DNA of 6,545 bases from Chlamydiia bacterium (GCA_003170575.1 PMZB01000092.1:1-6545), one strand, 5' to 3'; positions 1-6,545 are shown, counted from the first letter of the stretch. Notes: a model not told the origin generated them from the letters alone. Made by a program: numbers and translations.

Positions 1-3000
1 CCAATTGAGTTTGGGGATAAAGAAATTTCTGTAAATCTTAAAATTGGAAAAGATGAATATCCGATTAAGGCAAGGACTGTTGAGGAATTAAAAAAGGAGA
101 TTCTATTAGGTTTACAGCAAGTAGGTTTGAAGGATTTTCTGGATAAGACAGTCGATCATATTCGAGATGAAAAGTATGACACACTGATTGAGCCGTCGAA
201 TCTTGCAGCCTGTTGTGCTTCATTAAAATGGGAAAAGCCTTCCCCATGGCGGATCGAGCTTCCAACCCAAAAAAATCGACCATTTGTAATTCACTATGGA
301 CCTCGTCTGGATCAACATTTGGAAGTGCAACCTGTAAAAGGACCAGACAAATGGCGTTTGAGAGTTGGAAATGAAGAGTTTGACACAATTGAGCAAGTGT
401 TGCAAAAAGCTAAGCTTCCTTTAGAAGATTGTGTAAGCAATCTTCCTATTCGCAAAAAACAGTACGATAAGTCCCTTAGTGAATTTCTCAGCCTGACTGT
501 TAATTGCTTAAATGCTAATAAGTATACTCATAGGATGGACTTGCCTGAGCTCGCAGAAATTTGTGCCACATTAAAAGGGGAAGACCCTCGCCCCTGGCGG
601 ATTGAGTCCGCAACTCTGCAAAATCCAAAGATTGTGATACAGCACGGGCCTCAGCTGGAACAAAGATTGGAAGTAGAACCAGTAAAACGAGGAGAGAAGT
701 GGCATTTGAGATTTGGTGACAATGAGTCTGAAGACGCTGACGACATTGACAAAGCCATTAAGAAAGTGTTGACATGGGCTAAGCTTCGTCCAGACGATTG
801 TGTAGGCGAACTTTATGTTCGAAAGGTAGAGTATAATAATTCTCTAAAGGAATTTCGCGCGAAGAGTTTCAAGGAGTTTAAGGATAAGAAGTATGACGCG
901 AAGATTAACCCGCTTGATCTCGAAGTAATTTGTACCACATTAAAAGAGGAAAATCCTTATCCGTGGCGAATTGAGCTCCCCACTCGACAGAATCAAAAGA
1001 TTGTGATAGAGCATGGACCTAAATTGGAACAAAGATTGGAAGTAGAACCAGTAAAACGTGAAGACAAATGGCGTTTGAGAGTTGGAGATGAAGAGTTTGA
1101 CACAATTGAGCAAGTGTTACAAGAGGCAGATTTTCGTTTACAAGATTGTGTAAGCAATCTTGTTGATCGCAAGAAACAGTATGATACTTCTCTTGGAGAA
1201 TTTCGCACGAAGAGTTTCAAGGAGTTTAAGGATAAGAAGTATGACGCGAAGATTAACCCGCTTGATCTCGAAGTAATTTGTGCCACATTGAAAGAGGAAA
1301 ACCCTCAACCATGGCGGATTGAGCTTCCCACTCAACAGAATCAAAAGATTGTGATAGAGCATGGGCCTAAATTGGAACAAAGATTGGAGGTAGAACCACT
1401 AAAACGAGGAGACAGGTGCTGTTGGAGTGCTTTGGACAGAGAGTTTGACAATATTGAGGCTGTGGTGGTCCAAGGAGCTGGTTTTCGTTTAGAAGATTCG
1501 GTAAGCAATCTTGTTGATCGCAAGCAATACAAGGACCACATCGTGCAATTACAACAAAGCCAAGCGAGTGAATATCGCGAGTGGGTTTTGAAGGAGTGTA
1601 AGGCTAAGAAGTATGACACAGCGATAAACCAGCCAGAACTTGGAGTAATTTGTACTGCCTTAAAAGGAGAAAATCCTCATCCGTGGCGAATTGAGCTTCC
1701 CACTCAACAGAATCCAAGGATTGTGATACAGCACGGAGCTAATCTTGAACAAAGCTTAGAAATAGAACCAGTAAAACGAGGAGACAAGTGGTATTTGAAA
1801 ATTGGGGAAAGAGAGTCTGATTTCATTGAGGATGCGGTGAAAGGGGCTGGTTATCGTTTAGAGGATTGTGTGAGCAATCTTTCTCTTCGCAAGAAACAGT
1901 ATGACAACCTTGTACTTGAGCTGACTGGACAGAGAAAAGGCTGGTTCCAATTGAGGAAAGGGCATTACTTTTACGAAGGAGCGATTCATTCCCCCGAAGA
2001 AGAAGAGGCCCAGAGAACTAGACTTAGAGAAAAAGCGAAAAATGCACGAAATCCTATTGCTGCACTGTATAAAGATACGCAAAAAGGGGAATATGCCTTG
2101 TTAGTATGTTCTCCAAAGGGAGATATACCAAGATTGGCCATAGCAATAGAAACCATGCCCGTGCCCTGTCTTGTTTGCCAGGATCGAAGAGGCGCAACCT
2201 TAGGATCTATTTTGCCTGAAGGAGTGACAAGTTTTAGTGACGCGCAGGCATTAGAGAAAAGAGCAAAAACAGATGATGAGTTCTTTTCTGTTGCAGGGCA
2301 AACATTCTTCACTAACTTTTCATCCTTTGAAGAAGTTGAACATGCAGTAGGAGATCTTCGGGATCACATTCCTGAGAATAAACGGGTTGTAGTAGTTTTT
2401 CGGGATGCCGATAAGAGGCTTTGTCTCTATGCTTTTACAAAGGCTGGCGCTGCAAGCAAGTACTTCATCGACCAAGATGGAGATGTTATCGAGCTTTATC
2501 AAGATGCCCGCTTCGTTGAAGCATACGATTCCTTTGGTGATTTGGGTTACTTAGGTATTTCATTTGATCAGCTGCGTGCACAACCGCCTGTTCCAGCTGG
2601 CCCTCAATTTTCTGTCGCAGATTTTGATGCAAAGGGAAAACACTTTTTTACGGAAGGCTCTCACGAACAAATTAAGAATAGACTTCTTGCAATTCGCCCA
2701 AAGATTCCAGAAGGACATCGCGTTATCAGTGTTCTTAGGGATGGAGATGCTTATTATCTTTACGCTCTCCGTGGAGGAGAAGAGTCAGAGGTGAGGATTC
2801 GCATGCTTGCAAAAAAACCCGATGGTATTTCTCTAATGTTACGGGGAGGGAGGGAGAAAGAAAAATTTGCAAGTTTTGAAGATCTTTGTACGCAGCTCAA
2901 TGCTTTAACTTTACTGGATGTGGAGGGGGCAGCGGCACCAGAAGCTCCAGCACCAGCTCAAGCAATTCCTGCTGAAGCTCCGGCAGGCGTCGAGATCTTA

Positions 3001-3381
3001 GCGTCGGGAGAGTGGCTTGAAGATACATCGGATCCGATTACAGATGCTGAAGCTAAAAACGCGTTCCCTGCACTAGTTGCCTCTGATGAGCCCCTGACCC
3101 ATGCTCATCAATTTCGGGTTTGGGTAAAAGGGCTGGCAATAGCGCGGACAGAAGCGGAGAAAGCTCGCGTGGAAGCAGCGAAGGAACGAATGAAGCATTT
3201 TTCAATTGTGGATCAGTTTTGGCTCTCCGAGCTTGCTAAGGGGTCAACAGTTGTTGCCGAGGGAACAAGGCGGCAAAAACAAGCCCAAGAAATTACTTCG
3301 AAAGTGTTTGAAGAGAGCTATAAAGACGAGGGGAACAAAGAAGCCATGCGCCAATATTTTGGGCCTAATGAACAAGAGTAA
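1..3381 (+). CDS. Partial large multi-repeat protein with SH2-like modules (N-terminus outside window)
   Basis: I do not recognise this as a named family. The frame is open from base 1 to the TAA at 3379-3381, giving 1126 residues (numbered here from base 1). The first possible start, TTG at 127, is probably internal, because the 42 residues before it read as the degenerate end of an earlier repeat. Visible order: five tandem modules of about 116 residues (43-640) with recurrent WRIE, KIVIxHG, LExEPVKR, KWxLRxG and CVSNL motifs; three SH2-like modules (about 654-753, 760-854, 870-970); an Ala/Pro linker (976-997); then a charged, probably helical tail (998-1126) rich in Glu, Lys and Ala. No membrane segment is evident, so it is probably soluble. 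A scaffold or host-interaction protein is plausible, but that is inference. The gene converges on the kinase gene, with tRNA-Leu between them. Confidence 0.9.
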   Translation, partial: PIEFGDKEISVNLKIGKDEYPIKARTVEELKKEILLGLQQVGLKDFLDKTVDHIRDEKYDTLIEPSNLAACCASLKWEKPSPWRIELPTQKNRPFVIHYGPRLDQHLEVQPVKGPDKWRLRVGNEEFDTIEQVLQKAKLPLEDCVSNLPIRKKQYDKSLSEFLSLTVNCLNANKYTHRMDLPELAEICATLKGEDPRPWRIESATLQNPKIVIQHGPQLEQRLEVEPVKRGEKWHLRFGDNESEDADDIDKAIKKVLTWAKLRPDDCVGELYVRKVEYNNSLKEFRAKSFKEFKDKKYDAKINPLDLEVICTTLKEENPYPWRIELPTRQNQKIVIEHGPKLEQRLEVEPVKREDKWRLRVGDEEFDTIEQVLQEADFRLQDCVSNLVDRKKQYDTSLGEFRTKSFKEFKDKKYDAKINPLDLEVICATLKEENPQPWRIELPTQQNQKIVIEHGPKLEQRLEVEPLKRGDRCCWSALDREFDNIEAVVVQGAGFRLEDSVSNLVDRKQYKDHIVQLQQSQASEYREWVLKECKAKKYDTAINQPELGVICTALKGENPHPWRIELPTQQNPRIVIQHGANLEQSLEIEPVKRGDKWYLKIGERESDFIEDAVKGAGYRLEDCVSNLSLRKKQYDNLVLELTGQRKGWFQLRKGHYFYEGAIHSPEEEEAQRTRLREKAKNARNPIAALYKDTQKGEYALLVCSPKGDIPRLAIAIETMPVPCLVCQDRRGATLGSILPEGVTSFSDAQALEKRAKTDDEFFSVAGQTFFTNFSSFEEVEHAVGDLRDHIPENKRVVVVFRDADKRLCLYAFTKAGAASKYFIDQDGDVIELYQDARFVEAYDSFGDLGYLGISFDQLRAQPPVPAGPQFSVADFDAKGKHFFTEGSHEQIKNRLLAIRPKIPEGHRVISVLRDGDAYYLYALRGGEESEVRIRMLAKKPDGISLMLRGGREKEKFASFEDLCTQLNALTLLDVEGAAAPEAPAPAQAIPAEAPAGVEILASGEWLEDTSDPITDAEAKNAFPALVASDEPLTHAHQFRVWVKGLAIARTEAEKARVEAAKERMKHFSIVDQFWLSELAKGSTVVAEGTRRQKQAQEITSKVFEESYKDEGNKEAMRQYFGPNEQE
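127..1920 (+). repeat. Five in-frame tandem repeats of about 116 codons
   Basis: Units lie at about 127-486, 487-855, 856-1203, 1204-1548 and 1573-1920. Each encodes a helix-like start (KKYDxxI, then ICxxLK), a Pro-Trp-Arg-Ile-Glu strand, a KIVIxHG strand, LExEPVKR, then KWxLRxG, an acidic helix (FDTIEQVL) and CVSNLxxRKxQY. Unit 2 has a short acidic insertion near residues 242-253 (DNESEDADDID region). Unit 4 has lost the KW motif. Bases 1-126 look like the degenerate tail of a further unit, so the array probably extends upstream. The function of the module is unknown. Confidence 0.92.
851..1406 (+). repeat. Near-identical DNA copies within repeat units 3 and 4
   Basis: Bases 851-1058 and 1199-1406 (offset 348 nt, 116 codons) differ at only about 13 of 208 positions by my count, including a long stretch around 860-930 with no difference. 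This is far closer than units 1, 2 or 5 are to each other over the same part, and it points to recent duplication or gene conversion. Similarity drops sharply after 1406, where unit 4 becomes aberrant. Confidence 0.88.
1960..2910 (+). repeat. Three tandem SH2-like protein modules
   Basis: Modules cover about 1960-2259, 2278-2562 and 2608-2910. Each opens with an aromatic header (GHYFYEG, GQTFFTNFS, GKHFFTEGS), then a helix, then a strand ending in [FLY]-[RK]-D (AALYKD, VVVFRD, SVLRDG), an alternating strand (EYALLV, LCLYAF, YYLYAL), two more strands, and in modules 1 and 3 a final Phe-Ser or Phe-Ala-Ser helix (TSFSDAQAL, FASFEDLC). This order matches the SH2 fold, and the Arg at bases 2401-2403 and 2737-2739 (Lys at 2071-2073) falls where the phosphotyrosine-binding FLVR arginine sits. 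The repetition is seen in the sequence; the SH2 assignment is a by-eye inference. Confidence 0.5.
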
Positions 3382-3439
3382 GAAAAAAAGAAATAAAGCT
3401 TCCCAACAAATCTTGCTGGTAGAAATTGATTTTTCTTCC

Positions 3440-3452
3440 TACAATCACTCGC
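3440..3452 (+). promoter_or_regulatory. Possible -10 box and GC-rich discriminator of tRNA-Leu
   Basis: TACAAT at 3440-3445 sits about 20 bases before the mature tRNA end and is followed by CACTCGCGCC, a G+C-rich discriminator like those of stable-RNA promoters under stringent control. No good -35 hexamer is found at 16-18 bp; TTGCTG at 3413-3418 is 21 bp away. The tRNA could instead be read from upstream, since no clear terminator follows the preceding gene. Confidence 0.35.
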
Positions 3453-3465
3453 GCCATCATTGTTT

Positions 3466-3549
3466 GCGGTCATGGCGGAATTGGTAGACGCGCTAGATTC
3501 AGGTTCTAGTTGGGGTAACTCAGTGAAAGTTCAAGTCTTTCTGGCCGCA
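3466..3549 (+). tRNA. tRNA-Leu (anticodon CAG)
   Basis: The 84-nt sequence folds as a class II tRNA. The acceptor stem is GCGGTCA (3466-3472) with TGGCCGC (3542-3548), with one G-U pair and discriminator A at 3549. The D arm GCG...CGC (3475-3477, 3489-3491) contains the usual GGTAGAC. The anticodon stem CTAGA/TCTAG (3493-3497, 3505-3509) closes the loop TTCAGGT, with anticodon CAG at 3500-3502, decoding CUG. The long variable arm (3510-3524, TGGG/CTCA stem) and the T arm GAAAG-TTCAAGT-CTTTC (3525-3541) are typical of tRNA-Leu. CCA is not encoded, so it must be added by the CCA-adding enzyme. The D-arm and anticodon region closely resembles Escherichia coli tRNA-Leu(CAG). Confidence 0.97.
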
Positions 3550-3668
3550 ATTTTCCACGACATCCTTCTAAAAAATGTGTTTGATCATATTTGATATTTC
3601 ATAGTTACATTTAAAAAAAAGTTTTGATAGAAGGTCTTATGTCATTATATTTAAGCGGCCGTGAATTA
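3550..3668. other. A+T-rich spacer between the convergent units, with a loose inverted repeat
   Basis: No gene is seen here. CCTTCTA (3564-3570) and TAGAAGG (3628-3634) are perfect inverted copies flanked inward by A and T runs, so a bulged stem of about 11 bp with a loop of some 45-50 bases could form. A run of eight A (3613-3620; eight T on the minus strand) lies inside. It might help end transcription from one or both sides, but it is not a classic intrinsic terminator, because the loop is large and the T run does not follow the stem. Confidence 0.25.
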
Positions 3669-6431
3669 TTAATCCGATGCCTTGGTCTTGGCTCTCGAAT
3701 CGTTTAACTGTTTCTCTAATGTTGCGATTGCATCCTCGAATTTTTGCAGGAAGATTGGAGTGAGTTGAGGCCTCGCGGTACGGTCCAACACAAGCATCTC
3801 TTTTATAAGCGTATCTTCCGGCGAATCTCCAAGTTTCTGGAGAAGTTTTTGGTGCGCTTTCTCAAAATCTTCTTTCCTTCTTGTTTTACTCAAGAAAGGA
3901 TTCGCTTTCTCTCCATACATGAGCTCAACGAGAGTGATGCCGAGTGCCCAGACATCATTCGCTTGACTAGATTTATGCGGTTGTCGGGTCTCGGATTCGT
4001 GTTGTATTTCCCAGTCTCCATAACTTGGTGTTGTAGCTGATCTATTTCCCTCTGCTATAGGCGCGACATCCCCTACTATACCAACAATACGTTTTCCTTC
4101 TTTCTTAAGAAAAAGATTAGCCGGTTTGAAATCCATGTGAGCATACTTGATTGGAGCTCCTTTGTCATCAAGGTCCAGGCTGTAATGATGAATATGAGCC
4201 AACCCTTGCGCTGCGTCACGTACAATGGAGAGCCTTTGGAGCCGTTCTTGAAGGTTTTTTGGTCGCGAGTGAAATAAAGATTCTGCTGTTCCCCCATCAC
4301 AGAATTCAGATTTTATCCCTTCTTCGCGGTTGAAATAAACCTGTCCTGTCTTCGGAAGGTAGTTCAGCGAGGTCTTTACGTAATATTTCCTTATTTTAAG
4401 AATATTGGGGCCGGCAAATTTTTCCATCTTCTGAGCCTCTTGCTTTAAGATGGGGCCACCAAAGTCTATTGGTGTGGCCTCAACATATACCTTGGCACGG
4501 AGATTTCCCTTTACTATTTTCCTGGCAATCTTGGAGGAACCTACTCCGAGGTTAGTACCCATCCCTACTGTTATTGTACCGTCGGCCTTGATGTGCATTT
4601 GAATAAATGTTTTTTGAAGGAGGATTTTCACCCGCTTATTTTCATGAGATGATTGTTCTTCAATGGCTAGGTTAAAGAGCTTGTGGAGCACCTTGTCCCC
4701 GTGTGTTTTCAGATACTTTGCATCTTCGGGGGATAACTTTGTGCATTGAAGATCTTCTTCTGTGAGCAATGGTTCTGTGTAGGTTATGTCAAAAGTACAG
4801 GTGTCTTTTTTTGTAACAATCGCACGATAAAGTGTGTTATTTACAGTTACAAATACACTACCCTTGCCCTCCTTGTCAGCTTGCTCAAGAAGGCGCAGTA
4901 AGGCAGGCTTAGATACTTTCCCTTCTCTTTTCCCTGATTGGAGAATACTCATTATGGAATCGAAAACTTCCTGCTTTTCCCGAGGAAATTCTTTGTGTTC
5001 TACTCTCACTTGTTTTGAAGCGATGATAAATCGGCCATCTGCGTCCTTCTGGCATCCAAGACGAACGTACTGTTCGCCGATAGAGACGAAACGAGTTGCT
5101 TCCTTGCTCGGCGCTTCTTCAGCCTCAAGCATGAGCTGTGCACGCGCAGAAACATATAGTTCCTCTTTGATAATATTTGTATCAACACCTCGCTCATCAA
5201 ATTCAGGCGTTCGGACTTCAAGTGTATTAGTTTCTGCAGAATATATTACAAACTTCGGGGGGCTTGATCCCCGCCTGACGAGTTGAAGACCGGACTTACC
5301 TGATTCTAGTTGTGCAAGCTCATCGTCGGAGAGCTTCTCAGTAACTTGAGGCAAGGAGTAGTCTATGGTGAAAGATGAATTAGTATCCTTTTTAAGGGTT
5401 GCACGAAAAACTTGATCGTTCAAGCTGACAAATACGCTTGCCTCACCTACCTCATCGGCCTGTTCAAGAAGCTGTTGCATTTTACATATGGCATGCTCAC
5501 CCAAACCACTCTTTTGAACACGAAGCTGTTCTTCGATGCCGACCCAAGAGTGCTCTTTTTGCGCGCTTATTCCTGTTGGATGTTTCACAAGGAGATAGGT
5601 AAGGGAAAAACTTGGACTATCCTCGGAAAATGGGTTGTATGTGAGCCGCTGATAGCCATTGCCGATGAGAACTGGAATGGAGGCAGAACCGTTGACAACT
5701 GCCTGTTTACAGAGAGATTCAATTTGAGACGCATAGTGTTGCACGGGGGCAGGAGGCTCTACTAGCATCGAAAAGATGGTAACAGAGGTTGCGTCAAAAT
5801 TTTTCCAACATTTGAAGAAATAAGCCTTATTCCCGATCTTTTTGTATTGACTTACGGGTTTAATACGCGTGGCTTTTCGAAGTACAGCGTTCTGTACCAA
5901 CTGATCTCGAATGGAAAGATATTCCTTTGTTGAGGCAATTTCTTTATTTACGCTCGTTTCATCTAATGATAAATCTTTGACAGAAAAGGTATTGGTCTCC
6001 TCTGTGTACTCGATAGAATGTAGCTTGGAGTCATCCTTTCGCACAATGTGTGGTCCAGGAGTTTTGAGTCGTGTTAGGCTGACTTTCTCGAGGGCTGACT
6101 TTTCACCCTCGATCACAGGGGGGGGCATTTCTCCACGAAGATGCTTAAATGCACTTTTTACTGAATCTGCTAAAGGCTTTGATTTTTGCGAAGAGAGAGT
6201 TTTGTTGAAGAGGAGAAAATGCGTGCCAGTGTCAACAGTGATCCATTTACGACTGAACATGCCTCTTAACCAGTGTATACACCGTGCCAGAAAGCTCAGT
6301 GAAGATTTTTTGATAACGGTTACAGGGAAAGAGGACCCATCGGGTCGATACCAAGTTCCCTCAGCTCTTCCCTCAGCGGGGATTTTTTGGGTAACGTGAA
6401 TGATATCTTGATCTTGAATAGGTGTGCTCAT
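3669..6431 (-). CDS. Large protein with C-terminal Ser/Thr-type protein kinase domain
   Basis: This is a complete 920-residue frame, ATG at 6431-6429, ending in tandem stops (TAA at 3671-3669, then TAA). Residues 1-120 are unrecognised, with a basic-hydrophobic stretch at 44-59 that could bind membrane. Residues 127-554 are internally duplicated modules of unknown role. Residues about 605-905 form a kinase domain: Gly-loop LGVGSSK (628-634), alpha-C Glu665 before GPNILKI, hinge EFCDGG, catalytic HMDFKPAN (Asp767, Lys769, Asn772), metal-binding Asp788 in DVA (replacing DFG), APE-like GDWE (Glu808), DVWALG (826-831) and DRTARP (Arg887). The beta-3 lysine is replaced by Glu651 (VYVE). Lys634 in the Gly-loop may substitute for it, as in WNK kinases, so activity is likely but unproven. 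No signal peptide or clear transmembrane helix is seen. Secretion as a host-directed kinase is inference. No strong Shine-Dalgarno precedes the ATG. Confidence 0.95.
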   Translation of the reverse strand: MSTPIQDQDIIHVTQKIPAEGRAEGTWYRPDGSSFPVTVIKKSSLSFLARCIHWLRGMFSRKWITVDTGTHFLLFNKTLSSQKSKPLADSVKSAFKHLRGEMPPPVIEGEKSALEKVSLTRLKTPGPHIVRKDDSKLHSIEYTEETNTFSVKDLSLDETSVNKEIASTKEYLSIRDQLVQNAVLRKATRIKPVSQYKKIGNKAYFFKCWKNFDATSVTIFSMLVEPPAPVQHYASQIESLCKQAVVNGSASIPVLIGNGYQRLTYNPFSEDSPSFSLTYLLVKHPTGISAQKEHSWVGIEEQLRVQKSGLGEHAICKMQQLLEQADEVGEASVFVSLNDQVFRATLKKDTNSSFTIDYSLPQVTEKLSDDELAQLESGKSGLQLVRRGSSPPKFVIYSAETNTLEVRTPEFDERGVDTNIIKEELYVSARAQLMLEAEEAPSKEATRFVSIGEQYVRLGCQKDADGRFIIASKQVRVEHKEFPREKQEVFDSIMSILQSGKREGKVSKPALLRLLEQADKEGKGSVFVTVNNTLYRAIVTKKDTCTFDITYTEPLLTEEDLQCTKLSPEDAKYLKTHGDKVLHKLFNLAIEEQSSHENKRVKILLQKTFIQMHIKADGTITVGMGTNLGVGSSKIARKIVKGNLRAKVYVEATPIDFGGPILKQEAQKMEKFAGPNILKIRKYYVKTSLNYLPKTGQVYFNREEGIKSEFCDGGTAESLFHSRPKNLQERLQRLSIVRDAAQGLAHIHHYSLDLDDKGAPIKYAHMDFKPANLFLKKEGKRIVGIVGDVAPIAEGNRSATTPSYGDWEIQHESETRQPHKSSQANDVWALGITLVELMYGEKANPFLSKTRRKEDFEKAHQKLLQKLGDSPEDTLIKEMLVLDRTARPQLTPIFLQKFEDAIATLEKQLNDSRAKTKASD
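4770..6053 (-). repeat. Internal duplication in the N-terminal half of the kinase protein
   Basis: Residues 127-224 (bases 6053-5760) and 382-478 (5288-4998) align end to end: HIVRK/QLVRR, then IEYTEETNTFSV/VIYSAETNTLEV, then SIRDQLV/SARAQLM, then KATR/EATR. Residues 314-361 (5492-5349) and 507-554 (4913-4770) also match: both have LLEQAD, SVFV, YRA or FRA, KKDT and a FxIxYxxP end. The same hairpin pattern is recognisable more weakly near 174-223, 234-282 and 430-478. The region is therefore built from about five copies of a roughly 50-residue helix plus beta-hairpin unit. These units may be ligand-binding or spacer domains; no family was recognised. Confidence 0.8.
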
Positions 6432-6484
6432 TGTGCTCGCTTCGCTTTTTGTAAGAATATTTTCTCTATAACAAAAAAGGGAGC

Positions 6485-6513
6485 ATTATAAAAGATTTTT
6501 TTTTATTCCAGTG
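6485..6513 (-). promoter_or_regulatory. Probable sigma-70-type promoter of the kinase gene
   Basis: Read on the minus strand, a perfect TATAAT (6490-6485) lies about 55 bases before the ATG, predicting a leader of roughly 45 nt. At 17 bp the -35 position holds CACTGG (6513-6508), a poor match to TTGACA. The spacer carries a nine-A run, and a further A/T tract (6520-6530) upstream could act as an UP element. The rest of bases 6432-6545 shows no gene. The leader just before the ATG has only AAGCGAG as a weak ribosome-binding candidate. Confidence 0.5.
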
Positions 6514-6545
6514 GTGCTTTTAAAAAAAATTACCATCTATCGATA

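Noticed and set aside
3403..3436. Possible terminator after the plus-strand gene: CCAACAA / TTGCTGG hairpin followed by a T-rich stretch.
   Set aside because: The stem is seven pairs with one mismatch and a three-base loop, and the T run begins about nine bases after the stem, so it is too weak and badly spaced to call.
3206..3487. 93-codon plus-strand frame running from the end of the large gene into the tRNA.
   Set aside because: It overlaps the in-frame end of the repeat protein and the tRNA-Leu gene, and its product is a shadow translation rich in Lys and Arg.
3644..3649. TATAAT on the minus strand just downstream of the kinase stop codon.
   Set aside because: No -35 partner is evident and it would point into the tRNA on the antisense strand; it is likely chance in A+T-rich DNA.
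3540..3662. Possible integration (att) site: GGCCGC at the tRNA 3' end and again near 3654-3660.
   Set aside because: Only six bases are shared and they are palindromic-like; no longer direct copy of the tRNA 3' end and no integrase gene is present in the window.
4834..5286. 150-codon plus-strand open frame, and a similar one of 162 codons at 5911-6399.
   Set aside because: Both lie wholly inside the kinase gene on the opposite strand, have no recognisable motifs, and their existence is explained by the long coding frame beneath them.
5228..5288. SH2-like reading of the kinase N-terminal segment GLQLVRRGSSPPKFVIY (residues 381-397) and its duplicate near 126-142.
   Set aside because: The LVRR strand resembles FLVR, but the following residues do not give the remaining SH2 strands and final helix, so it is too weak to claim.

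Overview
The window holds two very large protein genes facing each other, with one leucine tRNA gene between them. The likely source is a bacterium that lives with or inside eukaryotic cells. The grounds are two big, repeat-built proteins with eukaryote-like signalling features (a protein kinase domain and modules that look like degenerate SH2 domains), moderately low G+C, and a tRNA-Leu with no encoded CCA end. A chlamydia-related organism would fit, but nothing here proves the taxon, and no mobile element or CRISPR array was seen.

Layout: bases 1-3381 (+) are the 3' part of an open frame that runs in from before the window (1126 residues visible). It has five tandem modules of about 116 residues (bases 127-1920), then three related modules resembling SH2 domains (1960-2910), an Ala/Pro-rich linker, and a charged, probably helical C-terminus. 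Bases 3466-3549 (+) are tRNA-Leu(CAG). Bases 3669-6431 (-) encode a complete 920-residue protein with a duplicated N-terminal region and a C-terminal Ser/Thr-type kinase domain. A good -10 box (TATAAT) lies upstream of it at the right edge of the window.

Most interesting points: (1) the kinase lacks the usual beta-3 lysine (VYVE in place of VAxK) but carries a lysine in the glycine-rich loop, the arrangement known from eukaryotic WNK kinases; (2) the partial gene on the plus strand may be a multi-SH2-like scaffold or adaptor; (3) its N-terminal repeats show very recent, mosaic DNA duplication. The two proteins may both be secreted factors acting on host signalling. That link is inference from architecture and proximity: they are convergent and not in one operon.
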